Shown here: in pieces, positions 62,159 through 64,000 of the stretch | How the letters are laid out: each line of letters begins with the position of its first letter | How positions within the stretch are numbered: the stretch's first letter is position 1 | NCBI GenBank assembly: GCA_000620545.1 | Contig: KK211150.1 | Coordinates: 353,423-417,422, forward strand | DNA from: Intrasporangiaceae bacterium URHB0013 | GTDB lineage: Bacteria > Actinomycetota > Actinomycetes > Actinomycetales > Dermatophilaceae | Length of the DNA stretch: 64,000 nucleotides | Direction of reading: 5' to 3' | Made by a program: the position numbers and the translations under genes | The notes under the pieces: model-generated | Databases searched by the model: none | What the model was told of the DNA's origin: nothing | What the model saw: only the letters and a program-made list of their open reading frames with translations

Positions 62159-64000
62159 TCACCCCTGCAGGCCCGCCTCGATGGCGGCGATGATGCGTGG
62201 ACGCAGGTCGCGGGCTTCGATGACGGCGTCGACCGAGCCCACCGAGACCGCACGGTGGATGCTGTGCACCGCGTCGAACTCGGAGGCGACCTGGCCGAGC
62301 TTCTCGGCGCGCACCGAGGTGCGCAGCTCGGCGAGCTCGGTGGCGAGCCGCGCGCGCTCGACGCCCGAGGCGGCCGCCACCTGGCTCTCGAGCTCCGTGA
62401 CGCGCGGGTCGGACGCCGTGCGGGCGTCGACGTCGCGGGAGAAGACGACGGCCGCAGCAGGTGCACCGCCGAGGACCGACGCGAACGACCCCTCGACGGC
62501 GAGCACCGTCATGCGCGGGTTGAGCGTCTTGGAGAAGACGACGAAGGCGCCACCGTGGTAGCGGGAGACGACGGTGAAGACGATCGGCCCGTCGAAGTTG
62601 ACGATGGCCCGGCCGATCTCGGCGCCGTACTCGAGCTGGAGGCTGCGCATCGACTCGGGCGACCCGTCGAAGCCGGACAGGTTCGCCAGGACGACGACCG
62701 GGCGGTTGCCGCTCGCCGCGTTGAGGGCGCGCGCCACCTTCTTGCTCGACCGTGGGAAGAGCGTGCCGGCCGTGTAGGCATCGGGGCCGTCGGTGGGCGG
62801 GAACCCGCGGCGCGGCACCGACTTCGACTCGATCCCGATGAGGCACACGGGGATACCACCGACGTGAGCATCCTGCACGACGGCCGTCTCGGCGTCGGCC
62901 ATGCCGGCCCAGCGCTCGAGCGGCTCGTGATCCTGGTCGGACACCGCGCGCATCACCGTGCGGATGTCGAACGCCTTCTTGCGGTCCGGGTTGGTCAGGG
63001 CCGAGAAGATGTCGCCGACCGTCGTGAAGCCGGAGTCGGCGGGGTCGTGCGGGTAGAGCGCCACGTCGCGGTCCGTCGGGTCGCTCGTCGCGACGCGGCG
63101 CGGACCGGGCTCGCCCGGGCTGACGTACGCGTGGTCGTAGTGCGCCATGAGGATGTCCCGGGCGCCCGCGAGGTCCTTGGCCCAGTACTGCGCCTGCCCG
63201 TTCGGGCCCATGACGCGGTCGTAGCCACCGATGCCGAAGTTGTCCTCGGCCGAGACGCCCCCGGAGAAGTCGAGGGACTGCTTGCCGGTGAGGACCATGG
63301 CGCTGTCGGGCGTCATGACGAGGATGCCCTTGGTGTGCATGAGCATCGTGGCCTCCGCGTTCCAGTAGGGCTGGGCGCCGACGTTGATGCCCGCGACGAC
63401 GATGTTGATCTCACCGCCCGCCTGGGTGAACTCGATGATCCGCTTGAGCGCGCGGGCCACCCAGTCCATGTTCTCGGTGCCGGAGTCCATCGAGATGCGG
63501 GCGCCGGCCGAGAGGGAGTACCACTCGAGCGGCACCTGCATGCGTTCCGCGAGGTCGATGGCGGCGATGATGCGTGCGCATTCCGCCTCGGCCACGGATC
63601 CCAACGAACGCAGCGGGTCGCCCGAGAGGACGACCCGCGTGACGCCCTCCGGGTGGCGCGCCGTCGGCGAGCTGACGACGGCGACGATGATGCCGGCCTT
63701 GTTGAGGCCCTGCGGACGGTCGACGGCCACGAGGGCGCCCGTGTCGTCGAGGTCGTGCTCGACGACGGTGCCTCCGTCGCCGGCGATCATGGACTGCAGC
63801 TCGTAGGGGTAGACGAGACCACGGCGACGGGCTCGGACGACCTTGGAGGTGTAGTCGTCGAGCGGCTTGAGCGGCTCGGTGGGCGGTGCTCCGAGGGTGC
63901 TGGTGACCCCCGCTCCCGGCTGGTAGAAGAAGCGGCCGGCGATCGGCAGCGGGGCCTCACCGCGGGCGCCGGCCACCTTGGCCTGGACGAGCACCTCCTC
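62159..64000 (-). CDS. Acyl-CoA carboxylase, fused carboxyltransferase region (5' end beyond window)
   Basis: At least 613 residues; the frame is open to the window edge (codons EE precede the GTG at 63994), so the protein continues upstream. Carboxyltransferase features: SAGARISMDSGTENMDW, ALKRIIEFTQAGGEINIVVAG, DSAMVLTGKQSLDFSGGVSAE, GGIPVCLIGIESKSVPRRGFP, VVLANLSGFDGSPESM and AIVNFDGPIVFTVV. This is the C-terminal part of the long actinobacterial fused carboxylase (biotin carboxylase, biotin carrier, carboxyltransferase). Makes malonyl-CoA or methylmalonyl-CoA. The upstream domains are inferred. Confidence 0.85.
   Translation of the reverse strand, partial: EEVLVQAKVAGARGEAPLPIAGRFFYQPGAGVTSTLGAPPTEPLKPLDDYTSKVVRARRRGLVYPYELQSMIAGDGGTVVEHDLDDTGALVAVDRPQGLNKAGIIVAVVSSPTARHPEGVTRVVLSGDPLRSLGSVAEAECARIIAAIDLAERMQVPLEWYSLSAGARISMDSGTENMDWVARALKRIIEFTQAGGEINIVVAGINVGAQPYWNAEATMLMHTKGILVMTPDSAMVLTGKQSLDFSGGVSAEDNFGIGGYDRVMGPNGQAQYWAKDLAGARDILMAHYDHAYVSPGEPGPRRVATSDPTDRDVALYPHDPADSGFTTVGDIFSALTNPDRKKAFDIRTVMRAVSDQDHEPLERWAGMADAETAVVQDAHVGGIPVCLIGIESKSVPRRGFPPTDGPDAYTAGTLFPRSSKKVARALNAASGNRPVVVLANLSGFDGSPESMRSLQLEYGAEIGRAIVNFDGPIVFTVVSRYHGGAFVVFSKTLNPRMTVLAVEGSFASVLGGAPAAAVVFSRDVDARTASDPRVTELESQVAAASGVERARLATELAELRTSVRAEKLGQVASEFDAVHSIHRAVSVGSVDAVIEARDLRPRIIAAIEAGLQG

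Overview
High-GC actinobacterial chromosome segment. Codon use, sigma-factor and anti-sigma pairs, a fused acyl-CoA carboxylase, GTG starts and many leaderless promoters point to Micrococcales. Intrasporangiaceae-type relatives are my best guess, but this is inference only.

Region 1 (about 1-16.2 kb) is an accessory island. Its genes are less GC-biased, loosely spaced and mostly uncharacterised. It is dense in nuclease-like proteins: a DUF7002-like protein, two GIY-YIG proteins (one fused to an HU/IHF-type DNA-binding domain), a small PD-(D/E)XK-like protein, a PGN_0703-type putative restriction endonuclease, a coupled AAA/STAND-like ATPase plus HEPN-domain pair, and a divergent TOPRIM-like protein. 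There are also two membrane-associated proteins, a lipoprotein, a glycine-tailed microprotein and a flavin split-barrel protein. No integrase, transposase or tRNA was seen at its edges. I read it as a defence or conflict island.

Region 2 (16.6-29.2 kb) is a molybdenum hydroxylase locus. It holds a MocA-like nucleotidyltransferase, MoxR ATPase, VWA protein and XdhC (CoxDEF-like), then the small, large and medium subunits and a CoxG-like protein. A minus-strand block (ECF sigma factor/membrane regulator, aldo/keto reductase) sits between the two halves. The large subunit carries AYRGAGR rather than the form I CO dehydrogenase motif, so the substrate is unknown.

Region 3 (29.3-39.9 kb) holds metabolic and molybdenum-cofactor genes: an NAD(P)-binding protein, ornithine cyclodeaminase family protein, L-serine dehydratase, GH1 glycosidase, MoeA, ABC-F ATPase, VOC and YciI proteins, FdhD and MobA.

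Region 4 (40-53 kb) is rich in secreted and envelope proteins: an M4 metalloprotease, lipoproteins, a peptidoglycan amidase, a penicillin-binding protein and an App1-like phosphatase. It also has an Fpg/Nei glycosylase, a CD225 protein and a rhodanese.

Region 5 (53-64 kb) carries pyridoxal kinase, an AAA ATPase, a GmrSD-like HNH lipoprotein, an AlaRS-like protein without editing domain, a YdcF-like protein, a sulfite-oxidase-like molybdoenzyme with its reductase, an ECF sigma factor with a membrane partner, and the carboxyltransferase end of a fused acyl-CoA carboxylase that runs off the window.

Non-coding signals include a 32-bp-period intergenic repeat array (45.2-45.4 kb), several strong hairpins between convergent genes, a promoter directly followed by an intrinsic terminator (about 54.0 kb), a repeated -10-box/start-codon arrangement typical of leaderless genes, and an apparent excess of the heptamer GGCATAC/GTATGCC in the core but not the island.
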